Virus record (IMG/VR): IMGVR_UViG_3300044636_000354
Coordinates: 1 to 33,242 of that record
Reading direction: 5' to 3' (one strand)
DNA: 33,242 nucleotides
Origin: a virus
A program made the position numbers and the translations under genes. This document shows positions 32,245 to 33,242 of the stretch, piece by piece. Below the pieces are notes generated by a model, which saw only the letters and a list, made by a program, of their open reading frames with translations, had not been told where the DNA came from and did no database searches. The number at the start of each line of letters is the position of its first letter. Within the stretch, counting starts at the first letter, position 1.

Positions 32245-33242
32245 ATGGGCAAATATATAGGTAGTACAGCTACTATTCAACCTACGCAGGCTAGTGCTGG
32301 TGGCGTCTACACACTAAAAGATCAGTTAGTATATAATGCACGCGAGCAGTGGCCAGTTGGTCGTGATCCCTACTTTAATTACACAACACTGTTGTTGCAG
32401 GGCGATGTACCTTACACACGCGGTCGTAATGCAATGACCACACCGCTAGCGTACAACAGTGATGCTAGTGCAAATAACTTCTTAATTACGCCTAATGGTG
32501 ATGTAGGCCCTCGTCCGTTCTCGCCTTACTTTGGGGGGAATTACAGCGTTTATTTTGATGGGAGCGGGACGTTACTTCGCACCACAGCAAGCGCCTTATC
32601 TAGTTCGGCGTTTACGGTTGAAGGATGGGTTTATCTGGCTGGCGCATCCAATCAAACCTACGCCTTCTTTGATTTTGCAAACGCAATTAACCTGTACGGG
32701 ATGATGTTGCTGCACACCTCATCCGGAAATCTTGAGTTTTCCTTGCGTTCCACCAGTTCATCAACTCCAGTTATTGGGACAATCACTAGTAGCTTTGCTG
32801 GTCTGTATAACAAGTGGGTTCATATAGCTGTTACGTATGACGGGTCCGTGTATCGGATGTTCGTTGACGGCCAGTCAGTCGGAACTCCCGTTTCCTCTGC
32901 GACGCAAGTAGTAGCGTTAAACGTTCTAACCGTCGGCGCCAGAAGCGATTCAAGCCCGACTCAGGTGTGGCTAGGTTACATATCAAACTTCCGATATGTG
33001 ACTGGCGCTGCTCTCTATACGAGCAATTTCACGCCTTCTCTGGCGCCGCTTTCAATTGCCGCTTCTGGTACTGCACGACTTCTAATTTGTCAGTCCAACC
33101 GCTTCATCGACAACAGCAGCAGCCCTTACACACTCACTGTCACTGGCTCCCCCCGCATCACCGACAACAGCCCGTTTGTATCCCCCGACTTCACGACCGG
33201 CGCGGGGTACTTTGATGGGAACGGAGACTATTTTGGCAATAT
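32245..33242 (+). CDS. LamG-domain adhesin, 3' end outside the window (partial)
   Basis: Open from an ATG with AGGAG (32235-32239) to the window edge, 332 complete codons. The N-terminus MGKYIGSTATIQPTQASAGG and LKDQLVYNAREQWPVGRDPY is a phage fibre anchor. From about residue 96 a LamG-type domain follows (YFDGSGTLLR, FTVEGWVYLAG, WVHIAVTYDGSVYRMFVDG, LGYISNFRYVTG). A second begins at the edge with GYFDGNGDYF. The DNA after about 32510 is clearly GC-richer, with CCG, GCG and GGG codons rare in the core tail genes, suggesting an imported module. Confidence 0.8.
   Translation, partial: MGKYIGSTATIQPTQASAGGVYTLKDQLVYNAREQWPVGRDPYFNYTTLLLQGDVPYTRGRNAMTTPLAYNSDASANNFLITPNGDVGPRPFSPYFGGNYSVYFDGSGTLLRTTASALSSSAFTVEGWVYLAGASNQTYAFFDFANAINLYGMMLLHTSSGNLEFSLRSTSSSTPVIGTITSSFAGLYNKWVHIAVTYDGSVYRMFVDGQSVGTPVSSATQVVALNVLTVGARSDSSPTQVWLGYISNFRYVTGAALYTSNFTPSLAPLSIAASGTARLLICQSNRFIDNSSSPYTLTVTGSPRITDNSPFVSPDFTTGAGYFDGNGDYFGN

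Noticed and set aside
32967-33215. His/Cys-rich plus-strand frame near the right edge
   Set aside because: Lies in another frame of the partial LamG gene, which has clear domain motifs and a good start.
26010-33242. Diversity-generating retroelement acting on LamG genes
   Set aside because: No reverse transcriptase, template repeat or adenine-specific variation is visible here; repeated decamers are explained by domain homology or recombination.

Overview
This is one strand of late, structural genes from a tailed bacteriophage. Every credible gene is on the + strand, genes are packed with overlaps of 1-4 bases or short gaps, and no replication, packaging, lysis or integration gene is visible. 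The tail core follows lambda gene order (tail tube end, gpG/gpGT chaperones with a -1 frameshift, tape measure, gpM-like, gpL-position DUF1833-type protein, NlpC/P60-gpI-gpJ fusion). That suggests a long-tailed, non-contractile siphovirus of a Gram-negative host. The adhesin region, by contrast, resembles the fibre genes of T4-like cyanophages and other aquatic phages. An aquatic, possibly metagenomic, origin is therefore likely but not provable here. DNA is AT-rich, with AGT/ACT/CTA/TTA-biased codons and an unusually high number of CTAG tetramers.

Layout. 1-903: end of a probable tail tube gene, then gpG and its frameshifted extension gpGT. 885-968: intrinsic terminator followed at once by a near-consensus sigma70 promoter. 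1024-14429: tape measure (1566 aa), gpM-like, DUF1833-like, a 1577-aa K-I-J fusion and a 1007-aa fibre that looks like a detached gpJ C-terminal region. 14429-20622: a small and a giant (1952 aa) adhesin sharing a short N-terminal domain; the giant one has about nine Calx-beta-like repeats, two pre-peptidase-like domains and two long proline tracts. 20613-20925: a hairpin-rich non-coding gap with a strong terminator, a consensus promoter and a structured leader. 20926-25284: a membrane-anchored coiled-coil protein and a series of baseplate/fibre genes. 25295-33242: fibre and LamG-type lectin-like genes, the last running off the window.

How it works together. The tube polymerises around the tape measure, kept soluble by gpG/gpGT. 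The gpM-like, DUF1833-like and K-I-J proteins form the tip, and the remaining proteins decorate it with receptor-binding modules. Two terminator-promoter pairs with matching architecture (885-968 and 20733-20803) divide the late region into at least three host-RNA-polymerase units: up to gpGT, tape measure to giant fibre, and the distal adhesin block.

The most interesting observations are the paired terminator/promoter junctions with a shared CCCTTGTG spacer element, the structured non-coding gap at 20613-20925, strong inverted repeats just inside the starts of consecutive tail genes, and LamG cassettes whose base composition and exact repeated oligonucleotides point to recent module exchange.
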